A stretch of 64,000 nucleotides of DNA from Erwinia rhapontici (GTDB lineage Bacteria > Pseudomonadota > Gammaproteobacteria > Enterobacterales > Enterobacteriaceae): contig NZ_VRKO01000003.1 in assembly GCF_012271765.1 (NCBI RefSeq), positions 144,219 through 208,218 on the forward strand, given 5' to 3'. Under the pieces are notes generated by a model. It made no database searches. It saw nothing but the letters and a program-made list of their open reading frames with translations, and was not told the DNA's origin. Positions 37,129 through 45,557 of the stretch are shown in pieces (the first letter of the stretch is position 1; the number at the start of each line of letters is the position of its first letter). A program made the position numbers and the translations under genes.

Positions 37129-37414
37129 TCGTGCGCGGCAACGGGCCGATCGGAAAAAATGATCGGCTCCTGCAATAAATCGCGATGTCGTGGTGGTTTT
37201 AACGCTACAGCGAGCACACTGACTACGAGGATGGTGCCAGTTTGAGGTAAGCCGGACGTCACGCGCCAGGACGGCGCGTGCCGAGGCCCGCAGGGATGCG
37301 TCTTTTGCCGATCCGGTGTGCTCAAACTGGCCTCAGCCCTGTCACATCAGCAGCAGCGAATAAAATGTCTGTAACGGGGTGATTTGAGGCCGATCGGAAA
37401 AAGTGATCGGCCCC
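37084..37414. repeat. Left copy of a ~330-bp direct repeat (overlaps the end of the IIA gene)
   Basis: Near-identical to 38488-38817, with scattered substitutions. It covers the last 15 codons of the IIA gene and a non-coding unit bounded by two hairpins: GGGCCGATC/GATCGGCTC (37143-37169) and GGCCGATC/GATCGGCC (37388-37412). Inside, GCCAGTTTGAG and CTCAAACTGGC form an 11-bp inverted repeat. The interior resembles a dispersed Pantoea repeat that is often miscalled as a short protein. The two copies bracket an AT-rich island. Confidence 0.9.
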
Positions 37415-37511
37415 AGCGGTGCGTAAGGCTTATTTTTATACTCAGCGGTCGTTCTGCGTGATATTCTTTTACGAGGAAAAGGAGAGGTAAATATTAAAAG
37501 GAAGGGCAAGG

Positions 37512-37832
37512 ATGAATGATATTGATATGGAAGAAAAACTGCTGAAAAGTGGATTTACGACTAAAGAAATTAGAAAAATAAAATATTTTGTGAAAAAAAA
37601 CCGCACAACCTATGCGCAAGTTCTGATAAAGTTAAGGCGAGTTTTTTTAGGGATAGCAACTCTCAGATTAATAATGACACTTCTCCTGATTTCGACTTAT
37701 GAAGAAAACAACATGGATGGTTTTTATGGATTTCTGGTGGGGTATGTTTTTGCCATGATCGTTTCTGAAATCCTCGCCCCAACCAAGTTAGGGGCGAAGA
37801 TATTTATTCATGGCAGGAAATTAATAACTTGA
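37512..37832 (+). CDS. Small membrane protein of unknown function, possible immunity partner
   Basis: A 106-residue protein from an ATG preceded by AAGGAAGGGCAAGG, an adequate ribosome site. The first 45 residues are lysine-rich and probably helical (KSGFTTKEIRKIKYFVKKN). Two hydrophobic segments follow (about 46-60 and 70-87). The gene is about 35% GC or lower against about 55% for its neighbours, a sign of transfer. It is convergent with, and five bases from, the DUF4225-like fragment. Many toxin-related membrane proteins have a small membrane immunity partner, but convergent order is unusual, so this is only a suggestion. I do not recognise a family. Confidence 0.6.
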   Translation: MNDIDMEEKLLKSGFTTKEIRKIKYFVKKNRTTYAQVLIKLRRVFLGIATLRLIMTLLLISTYEENNMDGFYGFLVGYVFAMIVSEILAPTKLGAKIFIHGRKLIT

Positions 37833-37837
37833 TTAAG

Positions 37838-38434
37838 TTATTCTTCCAGTGCTGTTTTTATAGTAATAGCATCACCTGTGCCTTCGATTAAAAGAGAAGG
37901 CACACTCATTCTCTTCACATTTCTAATATAGTCTGAAGGGAGAAAGTTAAACAATCTTCTGGCATCTGGTTTTAATACAAAACGGGCCATGCCATACGCA
38001 GAGAGTGATAAGTCCATTGAACTGTAAGCTAGTGCGCCGACTTTCTCATCAAACCCCATGAACCTTGCTGTATTTATATATCCTTCTTTTATTTTTCCAA
38101 CATGGCCTTCACTACCATTTTTAATATTTACAATTCCTTCTTCAATACCATTTATCCCATGCAGAAAAAGTGTGGCACCAGCAACCATACCCACAATGTT
38201 TAAATGAGCAAGTGAACCGGTAAAAATTGTAATTCCCGCAACTATCTGAAATCCCCCCAGCACAACCCCTACTCCATTGATGATATATCCCCAGGAATCC
38301 AATTCTTTAACAATTTTCCCCGAGGCTACTATTTTTGCGTCACCGCCAAGCAGGCTCCATGTTTGCCTGTCGATAAAAGCCTTCTCCTGACGAAGATTAT
38401 CCAGGGAGTCCCGGCATACCCTTTCACTTTTTTT
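37838..38434 (-). pseudogene. 5'-truncated DUF4225-like gene
   Basis: The open frame runs from a TGA at 38437-38435 to 37838 (199 codons). The only usual start is a TTG at 38302, inside the conserved part and without a good ribosome site. The sequence WGYIINGVGVVLGGFQIVAG, two Gly-rich hydrophobic segments and MGFDEKVGALAYSSMDLSLS match my memory of DUF4225 proteins. These are longer, and some sit near polymorphic-toxin or Rhs loci. About 100 N-terminal residues seem to be missing, lost near the right-hand direct repeat. AT-rich, unlike its flanks. If the TTG is used, a 154-residue product is possible. Confidence 0.65.
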
Positions 38435-38487
38435 TCAGAATACAGACCGATCTTAATTCTTATTCACACTCTGCTGGATTAACGGCA

Positions 38488-38532
38488 GCAGAAGAGATTG
38501 TGCTGTTAAGGAAAGAGATATTTGCAGAATAG
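38488..38532 (+). pseudogene. Fragment of the PTS IIA gene (last 15 codons)
   Basis: Encodes AEEIVLLRKEIFAE and a stop, the same as the end of the intact IIA gene at 37084-37128 except for Met to Ile. It has no start of its own and marks the left edge of the second direct repeat. Confidence 0.85.
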
Positions 38533-38817
38533 TCGTATCCGCAATGGGCCGCTCGGAAGAAATGATCGGCTCCTGCAATAAATCGCGATGTCGTGGTGGT
38601 TTTAACGCTACAGCGAGCACACTTACTACGAGGATGGGGCCAGTTTGAGGTAAGCCGGACGTCACGCGCCAGGACGGCGCGTGCAGAGGCCCGCAGGGAT
38701 GCGTCTTTTGCCGATCCGGTGTGCTCAAACTGGCCTCAGCCCTGTTACATCAGCAGTAGCGAATAAAATGTCTGTAATGGGGTGATTTGAGGCCGATCGA
38801 AAAAAATGATCGGCCCC
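38488..38817. repeat. Right copy of the ~330-bp direct repeat
   Basis: Counterpart of 37084-37414 at an offset of about 1404 bases. The hairpins are at 38546-38572 and 38791-38815. The differences from the left copy are single-base changes, so the duplication is not brand new. It ends 19 bases before the lysA stop and its last hairpin may terminate lysA transcripts. The stretch 38435-38836 holds nothing else. Confidence 0.9.
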
Positions 38818-38836
38818 TATGGCACGGGGGAATGGA

Positions 38837-40090
38837 TTACAGTTCCAGCGCCAGCAGCTCGGCCACGGTTTGCGCACGGCGGATCTGGCGCGACTGGCCG
38901 TTTTCGAACAGCACTTCCGGGATCAACGGACGGCTGTTGTAGTTCGACGACATGGAGGCACCGTAAGCGCCGGTATCGTGGAACACCAGATAATCGCCCA
39001 CCTTCACCGCTGGCAGTGCACGGGTTTCGACTTTGCCGCCTTCCAGTTGGGTAAAGACATCGCCCGATTCGCACAGCGGCCCCGCCACCACGCTCTCAAT
39101 CGTGTTTTCCTCGTCCAGTGTGCGACCGTCCCCGGCAATGGCCGAAATATGGTGGTAGCTGCCATACAGTGACGGACGCATCAGATCGTTAAACCCGGCA
39201 TCCACCAGCACAAAGTGACGGCTGCCCATCGATTTAACCGCCCGCACCTGGCTGACCAGCACACCGGATTCTGCCACCAGGAAACGTCCCGGTTCGATTT
39301 CCAGTTTGACCGGATGACCCAGATGCTGTGCCACGCGCTTGCGTGCGGCATCCCAAAGACCGTAATAGTGGTTGGTATCAATCGTCTCTTCACCAAAGTG
39401 ATAAGGGATCGACAGCCCGCCTCCGGCAGAAATAGCCTCCAGATCCTGGCCAAAGCTCACCACCTGATTCACCATCGCATCGCACACCTGCTCAAGGTGT
39501 CCGTAGTCCACGCCGGAACCGATATGCATGTGGATCCCCACCAGCTTCAGCTGATGCTGCTGGATGGCTTCCAGTGCCAGGCCCATATCACCATGCCAGA
39601 TCCCGTGCTTGCTGTTTTCACCGCCGGTATTGGTTTTCTGGCTGTGGCCGTGACCAAAGCCCGGGTTAACGCGCAGCCAGACCGGATGCCCGGCAGACAC
39701 CTGCCCCAACTGATGCAGCATATCGACGGAACCGGCGTTGACCGGCACTTTCAGCTCGGCAACCCGTGCCAGCGTGGGTTCATCGAGCAAATCAGCCGTA
39801 AACACAATTTCATCGCCACCGGCCTGATAACCTGCGGCCAGCGCGCGTTCAATCTCCCCCAGGGAAACAGAATCCACCTTCACGCCCGCGGCACGCATCA
39901 GGCGCAGAATGTGAATATTCGAACAGGCCTTCTGCGCGAAGCGGACCACATCAAACTGCTGAAGCTGGCTGATGCGGGCCTGGATGATACTGGCATCATA
40001 AGCCCAGAATGGGCCGCCATAGTGGCGTGCCAGCGGTAACAGGTTGTCCTGAGTCAGGGCGGTGGTGGTGTCAGTAAGCAGGCGCGGCAT
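38837..40090 (-). CDS. lysA: Diaminopimelate decarboxylase LysA
   Basis: PLP enzyme for the last step of lysine synthesis, decarboxylating meso-diaminopimelate in the cytoplasm. The product is 417 residues (E. coli 420). The PLP lysine is K54 in FAQKACSN. Other family landmarks are HMHIGSGVDYG, SAGGGLSIPY, EPGRFLVAESG and GPLCESGDVF. The divergent lysR lies 125 bases away, the conserved arrangement in which LysR activates lysA when diaminopimelate is present. Confidence 0.97.
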   Translation of the reverse strand: MPRLLTDTTTALTQDNLLPLARHYGGPFWAYDASIIQARISQLQQFDVVRFAQKACSNIHILRLMRAAGVKVDSVSLGEIERALAAGYQAGGDEIVFTADLLDEPTLARVAELKVPVNAGSVDMLHQLGQVSAGHPVWLRVNPGFGHGHSQKTNTGGENSKHGIWHGDMGLALEAIQQHQLKLVGIHMHIGSGVDYGHLEQVCDAMVNQVVSFGQDLEAISAGGGLSIPYHFGEETIDTNHYYGLWDAARKRVAQHLGHPVKLEIEPGRFLVAESGVLVSQVRAVKSMGSRHFVLVDAGFNDLMRPSLYGSYHHISAIAGDGRTLDEENTIESVVAGPLCESGDVFTQLEGGKVETRALPAVKVGDYLVFHDTGAYGASMSSNYNSRPLIPEVLFENGQSRQIRRAQTVAELLALEL

Positions 40091-40215
40091 AAGGATTCTC
40101 CATAAGTTTATGCCTCTATTACGCCACAGCCTGAGACGGGATAAAAATATCTTTTTTATCGCACTCTATTCATCCATGATATGGCTTTAGCATTGATCAT
40201 TCACGGGAGCCGAAC

Positions 40216-41136
40216 GTGGCGGGCGTTTCTTTGCGTCATATTGAAATTTTTCATGCGGTGGTCACTACCGGCAACCTGACGGAAGCGGCAACGCTGCTGC
40301 ATACCTCGCAGCCCACCGTCAGCCGTGAGCTGGCGCGTTTTGAAAAGCTGATTGGTCTGCAACTGTTTGAACGCGTGCGCGGACGCCTGCAACCCACGGT
40401 ACAGGGCTTGCGTCTTTTTGAAGAGGTGCAGCGATCCTGGTACGGACTGGACCGCATTATCAGCGCCGCCGAAGGATTACGTCAGTTTCGCCAGGGCGAG
40501 CTGTCGGTGGCCTGTCTGCCGGTGTTTTCCCAGTCACTGCTGCCGCTGCTGTGTCAGCCCTTTATGGCGCGCTACCCGGACCTCAGCCTGAATATCATTC
40601 CCCAGGAGTCACCGCTGCTGGAAGAGTGGTTGTCGGCGCAACGTTATGATCTGGGACTGACCGAAACCACACACACCCCGGCAGGCACCGAACGCAGCGC
40701 ACTGTTTACCGGCGATGAAGTCTGTGTGCTGCCAGCACAGCATCCGCTGGCCAGTCGCGACTGCCTGACACCACAGGATTTCGCCGGGCAGCGTTATATC
40801 AGCCTGTCACGCACGGACAGCTACCGTCAGATTCTTGATGGCGTGTTTGCCGAACAGGGCGTCCAGCGGCACATGGTGATGGAGACACACAGTGCGGCGT
40901 CGGTATGTTCGATGGTCAGGGCAGGTGTAGGGGTATCGATTGTGAACCCGCTGACGGCGCTGGATTACGCCGACAGCGGAGTGGTGATACGGCGTTTCAG
41001 CATCGCCGTGCCGTTTACCGTCAGTCTGATTAGGCCGCGCCACCGCCCCGCATCGGCACTGGTCGATGCCTTCAGCCAGCATTTGCAACAGCAGGCGGGC
41101 CTGTTCAGCCAGCGCCTGCAACAACGACTCATTTAA
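40216..41136 (+). CDS. lysR: Transcriptional activator LysR
   Basis: Founding member of the LysR family, 306 residues. It starts with GTG after GGGAG (MAGVSLRHIEIFHAVV), the same N-terminus as in E. coli. The helix-turn-helix spans about residues 20-40 (NLTEAATLLHTSQPTVSREL). The effector domain contains ACLPVFSQSLLPLL and THSAASVCSMVRAGVGVS. It activates divergent lysA and represses itself; the 125-base gap between them holds the control sites. Its stop overlaps the stop of the convergent MFS gene by four bases. Confidence 0.96.
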   Translation: MAGVSLRHIEIFHAVVTTGNLTEAATLLHTSQPTVSRELARFEKLIGLQLFERVRGRLQPTVQGLRLFEEVQRSWYGLDRIISAAEGLRQFRQGELSVACLPVFSQSLLPLLCQPFMARYPDLSLNIIPQESPLLEEWLSAQRYDLGLTETTHTPAGTERSALFTGDEVCVLPAQHPLASRDCLTPQDFAGQRYISLSRTDSYRQILDGVFAEQGVQRHMVMETHSAASVCSMVRAGVGVSIVNPLTALDYADSGVVIRRFSIAVPFTVSLIRPRHRPASALVDAFSQHLQQQAGLFSQRLQQRLI

Positions 41137-42302
41137 TGCGTTGCCCTGGCAGGCTGCGGCTGGCCGCGTGATCCCCGGAAGGTATAGAGGCAAACCAGCA
41201 GCCCAATCACTGCCAGTACGGCTGCCGAGACGGGCACCGCCGTCAGGCCGTAGCCACCGCCAATCACTGCGCCGCCCACCCAGGCACCCAACGCGTTACC
41301 GACGTTAAAGGCAGAGATATTCAGCGTCGACACCAGGTTCGGTGCATCTTTACCGTGGCGGACCACGTTGATTTGCAGCGCCGGAACCATTGCAAAGGTC
41401 GCCATCGCCCACAGGAACAGGGTAATTTCCGCCAGCCACAGTGAATGGCTGGTCCAGCTAAACAGCAGGGAGAACACCGCGATCAGCGAGAAGCTGAGGA
41501 TCAGGCTGAACGACACTTTCCAGTCGGCCAGCTTACCACCGAGGATATTACCCACTGTCAGACCCGCGCCGATCAGGAACAGCGTCCAACTGACGCCCCG
41601 GTCCGTCATGCCCGTCACCTGCAACAACAGCGGCGCAATATAGCTGAATAAGGCGAACATCGCGGCGGCGAAAAACACTGTCATCAGCAACGACAGCCAC
41701 AGCTTGCCGTTATTCAGCGCACTGACTTCTGATGCCAGATGTACCGGCTTCTCATTACGGTTAGTGGGCAGGCTGACGATCAGGCCGATAAAGGCCAGTA
41801 CGCCAATCACCGCCACGCCCCAGAAGGTGGCACGCCAGCCAAACATCTGACCAAACCAGGTGCCCAGCGGCACACCCAGCACGTTGGCAAGCGTTAAGCC
41901 GGTAAACATCAGCGCAACGGCAGAAGCCTGTTTACCCGGTGCGACCAGGCTGGCTGCGACTACGGCACCGATACCGAAGAAGGCACCGTGACACAGCGCG
42001 GTCACGACGCGCGCCAGCATCAGCAGGTTATAGGTGTAAGCCAGCGCACAGAGAATATTCCCGACGATAAAAATCGCCATCAGCAGGATCAGCGTCCGTT
42101 TGCGCGGTAGCCTGGCCGTCAGCAATGCCATAATCGGAGCGCCAATCGCCACCCCCAGCGCGTAACCGCTGATCAGCCAGCCTGCCGATGGAATCGACAC
42201 GCGCAGGTCATTCGCCACTTCCGGCAACAGCCCCATAATGACAAATTCAGTGGTGCCGATAGCAAAGGCACTCAACGCCAGCGCCAGTAATGAAACAGGC
42301 AT
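41133..42302 (-). CDS. MFS exporter, DHA1 family (AraJ/YdhP-like)
   Basis: Proton-driven efflux protein of the inner membrane, 389 residues from ATG 42302 (MPVSLLALALSAFAIGTTEF) after GGGAG. About 12 hydrophobic segments. The family motif SAGWLISGYALGVAIGAPIM and the A-loop ARLPRKRTLI are visible. It is close in pattern to E. coli YdhP and AraJ, sugar or drug exporters of uncertain substrate. The upstream region has a CRP-like site at 42340-42355, 38 bases before the start. Confidence 0.9.
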   Translation of the reverse strand: MPVSLLALALSAFAIGTTEFVIMGLLPEVANDLRVSIPSAGWLISGYALGVAIGAPIMALLTARLPRKRTLILLMAIFIVGNILCALAYTYNLLMLARVVTALCHGAFFGIGAVVAASLVAPGKQASAVALMFTGLTLANVLGVPLGTWFGQMFGWRATFWGVAVIGVLAFIGLIVSLPTNRNEKPVHLASEVSALNNGKLWLSLLMTVFFAAAMFALFSYIAPLLLQVTGMTDRGVSWTLFLIGAGLTVGNILGGKLADWKVSFSLILSFSLIAVFSLLFSWTSHSLWLAEITLFLWAMATFAMVPALQINVVRHGKDAPNLVSTLNISAFNVGNALGAWVGGAVIGGGYGLTAVPVSAAVLAVIGLLVCLYTFRGSRGQPQPARATH

Positions 42303-42723
42303 GTCACACACTCCCAGGATAATTGGTGTAGAAGATAAATTTGATCTGCGTCACAGCAACGCATTAAAGCACAGCTAATGAACGCCTTACAGCCCGCTAT
42401 CAGCAACTGTCTGTTGCCTGGGCAGCAAGAATCCTCTGGGTAGTGATGAATCGATGAGAAAAATGCGATCGCACGCTCATTTTGTCGTTTTTCTTCGCTA
42501 TACTTTCCGTTAACTGGCCATTACATAAACCTTCCTAATCATTCAATTCTACGATTCATCTGAGTTTTGGAAATTTTACTTCAACGCTGCTGGCACCTCT
42601 TCGCCTTGTGACAGATTTGATGGAGCATTGATACATTAAAGTTCTGCGACAGATGGCCGATATGCCAGTAAATGAGGTTAAAAACCCTGCCATTGCTGTA
42701 TCAACCATTACCAAGGAGACCCG
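42303..42723. promoter_or_regulatory. 421-base divergent region between MFS and lipoprotein-protease genes
   Basis: No gene is seen. On the minus strand TGTGACGCAGATCAAA (42355-42340) matches the CRP core at 9 of 10 positions and would serve the MFS gene. On the plus strand TATACT at 42499-42504 is a possible -10 for the lipoprotein gene; no good -35 was found. The rest is moderately AT-rich without clear repeats. Confidence 0.4.
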
Positions 42724-43347
42724 ATGCGACTCGTCATTTGCCTGCCAGCCCTGATTCTGGTCGGGTGTTCCGTCGGAAAGTATCAGTACAGCAGTGAAGC
42801 GCACGACCGGGTGGATATGACTGTTACGGGTATTCCAACCGTGCTGGGCTTAGGTACGCTGGGTACCACCATCCCGCTGACGGCCGATTACAGCCTGACC
42901 GCGGCCCATGTGGCAAAATTCTCCATGTACCGGGTGAAGTCATATCATCCTGAGTGCGACCTGGCCGTGGTCTATCATAAAAATGATAATGTCCCGGCAC
43001 CGCATTTCCGTAACGGCCTAATCGGTGACAAGATTAATCTCTACGGTTACAGCTTTATTTCGGCGATGCCGGTCGCATCGACGGGCACCAATCTGATCAA
43101 TACCGGGCTAAAAAACACCTGGAATAAAGTCAGTTGCGTCGTGGTGGCGTCCGATGCAGGCGTGGTACAGGGCATGTCAGGTGGCGCTGTGTATAACGCG
43201 TCTGATGATTCGATTGGCGGGGTGATTGTCGGCTACAGCAAACGCATTAACGATATGAAAACGGGTAAGACGCTGTATAAAGACGTCTCGCTGTATGTGC
43301 CGTATGCCCGCTTTAAAGACTGGCTGAATGATGCGGTGAAATCCTGA
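42724..43347 (+). CDS. Lipoprotein with a trypsin-like serine protease domain
   Basis: A 207-residue protein. The signal peptide ends in LILVGC with C15 and Ser follows, so outer-membrane sorting is likely. A chymotrypsin-fold catalytic triad can be read: H62 in LTAAHVAK, D79 in PECDLAVVY and S152 in GMSGGAVY. The usual GDSGG is GMSGG here. AAGGAG before the ATG is an excellent ribosome site. It is alone between an MFS gene and a convergent cupin gene. It may be a periplasmic protease fixed to the outer membrane; the substrate is unknown and I do not recognise a named homologue. Confidence 0.85.
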   Translation: MRLVICLPALILVGCSVGKYQYSSEAHDRVDMTVTGIPTVLGLGTLGTTIPLTADYSLTAAHVAKFSMYRVKSYHPECDLAVVYHKNDNVPAPHFRNGLIGDKINLYGYSFISAMPVASTGTNLINTGLKNTWNKVSCVVVASDAGVVQGMSGGAVYNASDDSIGGVIVGYSKRINDMKTGKTLYKDVSLYVPYARFKDWLNDAVKS

Positions 43348-43409
43348 GTTTCACCGCCACGGGCGCTCCTCCTGCCGCCTGAACATGTCTCCCTTCCATC
43401 CCGGCATTT

Positions 43410-43913
43410 TCAGGATGTTCCTTTTTTCAATGAGTCCGGCATCCCATCATGGGGGCCAAAATCCTGCTTTGGCGGATCGTCCCAGCGATCCTCTCGCGTA
43501 GCGAGGTAGGCTGGATTTGTCGGATACCAGATGCGGTTCTCTTTCTTATTCGCCTCACCAACGATAATAAAGTGCGCTTCGCGATCGCTGTTATTGATAA
43601 AGGTATGGCAAATCCCGGTGCCTGCCGGGAACGCTACCGCATCACCGGGTGTTAAGCGATGTAACTCGCCATTGATCCATACCTCCGGCTCCCCTTCCAG
43701 CACATAAGCAAACTCTTCTTCTGCACTTTCAGCATGCGGGTAGGACATGCGACGGCCAGGCAACAGACGTTCATGATGTATCCCGAGGCGTGTCAGACCG
43801 AGCGCCCTTCCCAGCGGCGCACCTATGGACATCAGCTCCTCGCTGTCGGGATAGTGTTCGTTATCTTCGCCCTCAAGCTCACGCCAGTGGCGGATAAAAT
43901 CAGGTCGGGTCAT
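43410..43913 (-). CDS. Cupin-domain protein
   Basis: A 167-residue single-domain cupin. The first cupin motif reads PGRRMSYPHAESAEEEFAYV and the second is near PAGTGICHTFINN. It therefore keeps metal-binding histidines (about H79 and H126) and a glutamate. The C-terminus carries WDDPPKQDFGPHDG. Function unknown; such proteins can be isomerases, dioxygenases or sugar-binding sensors. AGAGGG precedes the ATG. It lies just beyond the lysS terminator and is convergent with the lipoprotein-protease gene. Confidence 0.85.
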   Translation of the reverse strand: MTRPDFIRHWRELEGEDNEHYPDSEELMSIGAPLGRALGLTRLGIHHERLLPGRRMSYPHAESAEEEFAYVLEGEPEVWINGELHRLTPGDAVAFPAGTGICHTFINNSDREAHFIIVGEANKKENRIWYPTNPAYLATREDRWDDPPKQDFGPHDGMPDSLKKGTS

Positions 43914-43976
43914 GGCAGCCCTCTTTACGGTTGCAGTTTGAAAGTCCTTACTATTTGCTATTTTTCCCGCGGAGGC

Positions 43977-44009
43977 AAAAAAAAACGGCCAGCGCTAAGG
44001 CTGACCGTT
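43977..44009 (-). terminator. Intrinsic terminator of the prfB-lysS operon
   Basis: On the minus strand a nine-pair stem (44008-44000 with 43993-43985, one G-U pair) is followed by eight or nine T residues. It starts 20 bases after the lysS stop. Clear Rho-independent terminator. Confidence 0.9.
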
Positions 44010-44027
44010 GATGTTACAAGCGTGCGT

Positions 44028-45548
44028 TTACTTGTTGCTTGGACGCAGTGCCGGGAACAGGATCACGTCACGGATGGTGTGGCTGTTGGTAAACAGCATC
44101 ACCATACGGTCAATACCAATCCCCAGACCCGCCGTTGGCGGCAGGCCGTGTTCCAGCGCGGTGACATAGTCTTCGTCATAGAACATCGCTTCGTCATCAC
44201 CGGCATCTTTCGCGTTAACCTGTTGCAGGAAACGTTCTGCCTGATCTTCCGCATCGTTCAGCTCTGAGAAACCGTTACCGATTTCGCGGCCGCCGATAAA
44301 GAATTCGAAACGGTCAGTGATTTCCGGGTTCTGGTCATTACGGCGCGCCAGCGGTGACACTTCGGCCGGGTATTCCGTGATGAACGTTGGCTGGATCAGA
44401 TGCGCTTCTGCGGTCTCTTCGAAGATCTCAGTGACCAGACGGCCCAGACCCCAGCTCTTCTCTACTTTGATACCCAGAGACTGAGCAATCGCTACCGATT
44501 TATCAAAGTCGTCGAGATCGGCCAGGTCGGTCTGCGGACGGTATTTCAGAATCGCTTCTTTCATCGTCAGCTTCTCGAATGGCTTACCGAAGTCGAACTC
44601 CTGGTCGCCGTAAGGCACCACGGTGGAACCCAGAACATCCTGTGCCAGCGTACGGAACAGGCTTTCGGTCAGTTCGATCAGGTCTTTGTAATCCGCATAC
44701 GCCATATAGAGTTCCATCATGGTGAACTCTGGGTTATGACGTGGCGAAATACCTTCGTTACGGAAGTTACGGTTGATTTCAAACACGCGGTCGAAACCAC
44801 CCACCACGAGACGCTTCAGATACAGCTCGGGTGCGATACGCAGGTACATATCGATGTCCAGCGCATTGTGATGCGTGATAAACGGACGGGCAGACGCACC
44901 GCCAGGGATCACCTGCATCATCGGGGTTTCCACTTCCATAAACTCACGGCCGACCATAAAGCTGCGGATACCCGCCATGATCTGGGAGCGAATTTTGAAG
45001 GTGTTGCGCGAGTCGTCGTTCGAGATCAGGTCAAGATAACGCTGACGGTAACGGGTTTCCTGATCGGCCAGGCCGTGGAACTTGTCCGGCAGCGGGCGCA
45101 GTGCTTTGGTCAACAGGCGCAGTTCGCTACAGTGGATAGACAGTTCGCCGGTTTTAGTCTTAAACAACTTGCCGCGTGCGCCGAGGATATCGCCGAGATC
45201 CCACTTTTTGAACTGTTCGTTATAGATGCCTTCCGCCAGGTCATCGCGGGATACGTAAAGCTGAATACGGCCGCCCACATCCTGCAACGTCACAAAGGAT
45301 GCCTTACCCATAATACGACGAGTCATCATACGGCCAGCCACGCTGACTTCGATGCCAAGGTCTTCCAGCTCTTCGTTCTCTTTACCACCAAACTCGGCGT
45401 GCAGGGTATCTGCGGTGCGGTCACGGCGGAAGTCGTTCGGGAATGCCACGCCAGTTTCACGCAGTGCGGCCAGTTTTTCGCGACGCGCTTTGAGTTCGTT
45501 ATTCAGTTCAATGGCGGCATCAGCGGCCTGCGGTTGTTGTTCAGACAT
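44028..45548 (-). CDS. lysS: Lysyl-tRNA synthetase LysS
   Basis: Class II aminoacyl-tRNA synthetase charging tRNA-Lys, 506 residues (E. coli 505). An N-terminal OB-fold anticodon-binding domain ([20 protein letters not shown]) precedes the catalytic core. Class II motif 2 is [19 protein letters not shown] and motif 3 is [13 protein letters not shown]. It is the constitutive LysS rather than LysU because it lies nine bases downstream of prfB, the conserved pair. Confidence 0.97.
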   Translation of the reverse strand: MSEQQPQAADAAIELNNELKARREKLAALRETGVAFPNDFRRDRTADTLHAEFGGKENEELEDLGIEVSVAGRMMTRRIMGKASFVTLQDVGGRIQLYVSRDDLAEGIYNEQFKKWDLGDILGARGKLFKTKTGELSIHCSELRLLTKALRPLPDKFHGLADQETRYRQRYLDLISNDDSRNTFKIRSQIMAGIRSFMVGREFMEVETPMMQVIPGGASARPFITHHNALDIDMYLRIAPELYLKRLVVGGFDRVFEINRNFRNEGISPRHNPEFTMMELYMAYADYKDLIELTESLFRTLAQDVLGSTVVPYGDQEFDFGKPFEKLTMKEAILKYRPQTDLADLDDFDKSVAIAQSLGIKVEKSWGLGRLVTEIFEETAEAHLIQPTFITEYPAEVSPLARRNDQNPEITDRFEFFIGGREIGNGFSELNDAEDQAERFLQQVNAKDAGDDEAMFYDEDYVTALEHGLPPTAGLGIGIDRMVMLFTNSHTIRDVILFPALRPSNK

Positions 45549-45557
45549 GTGAGTTCC

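Noticed and set aside
37050..37325. 91-residue minus-strand frame, repeated at 38453-38728
   Set aside because: It lies in the repeat element and runs into the IIA gene; both copies arise from the duplicated non-coding unit.
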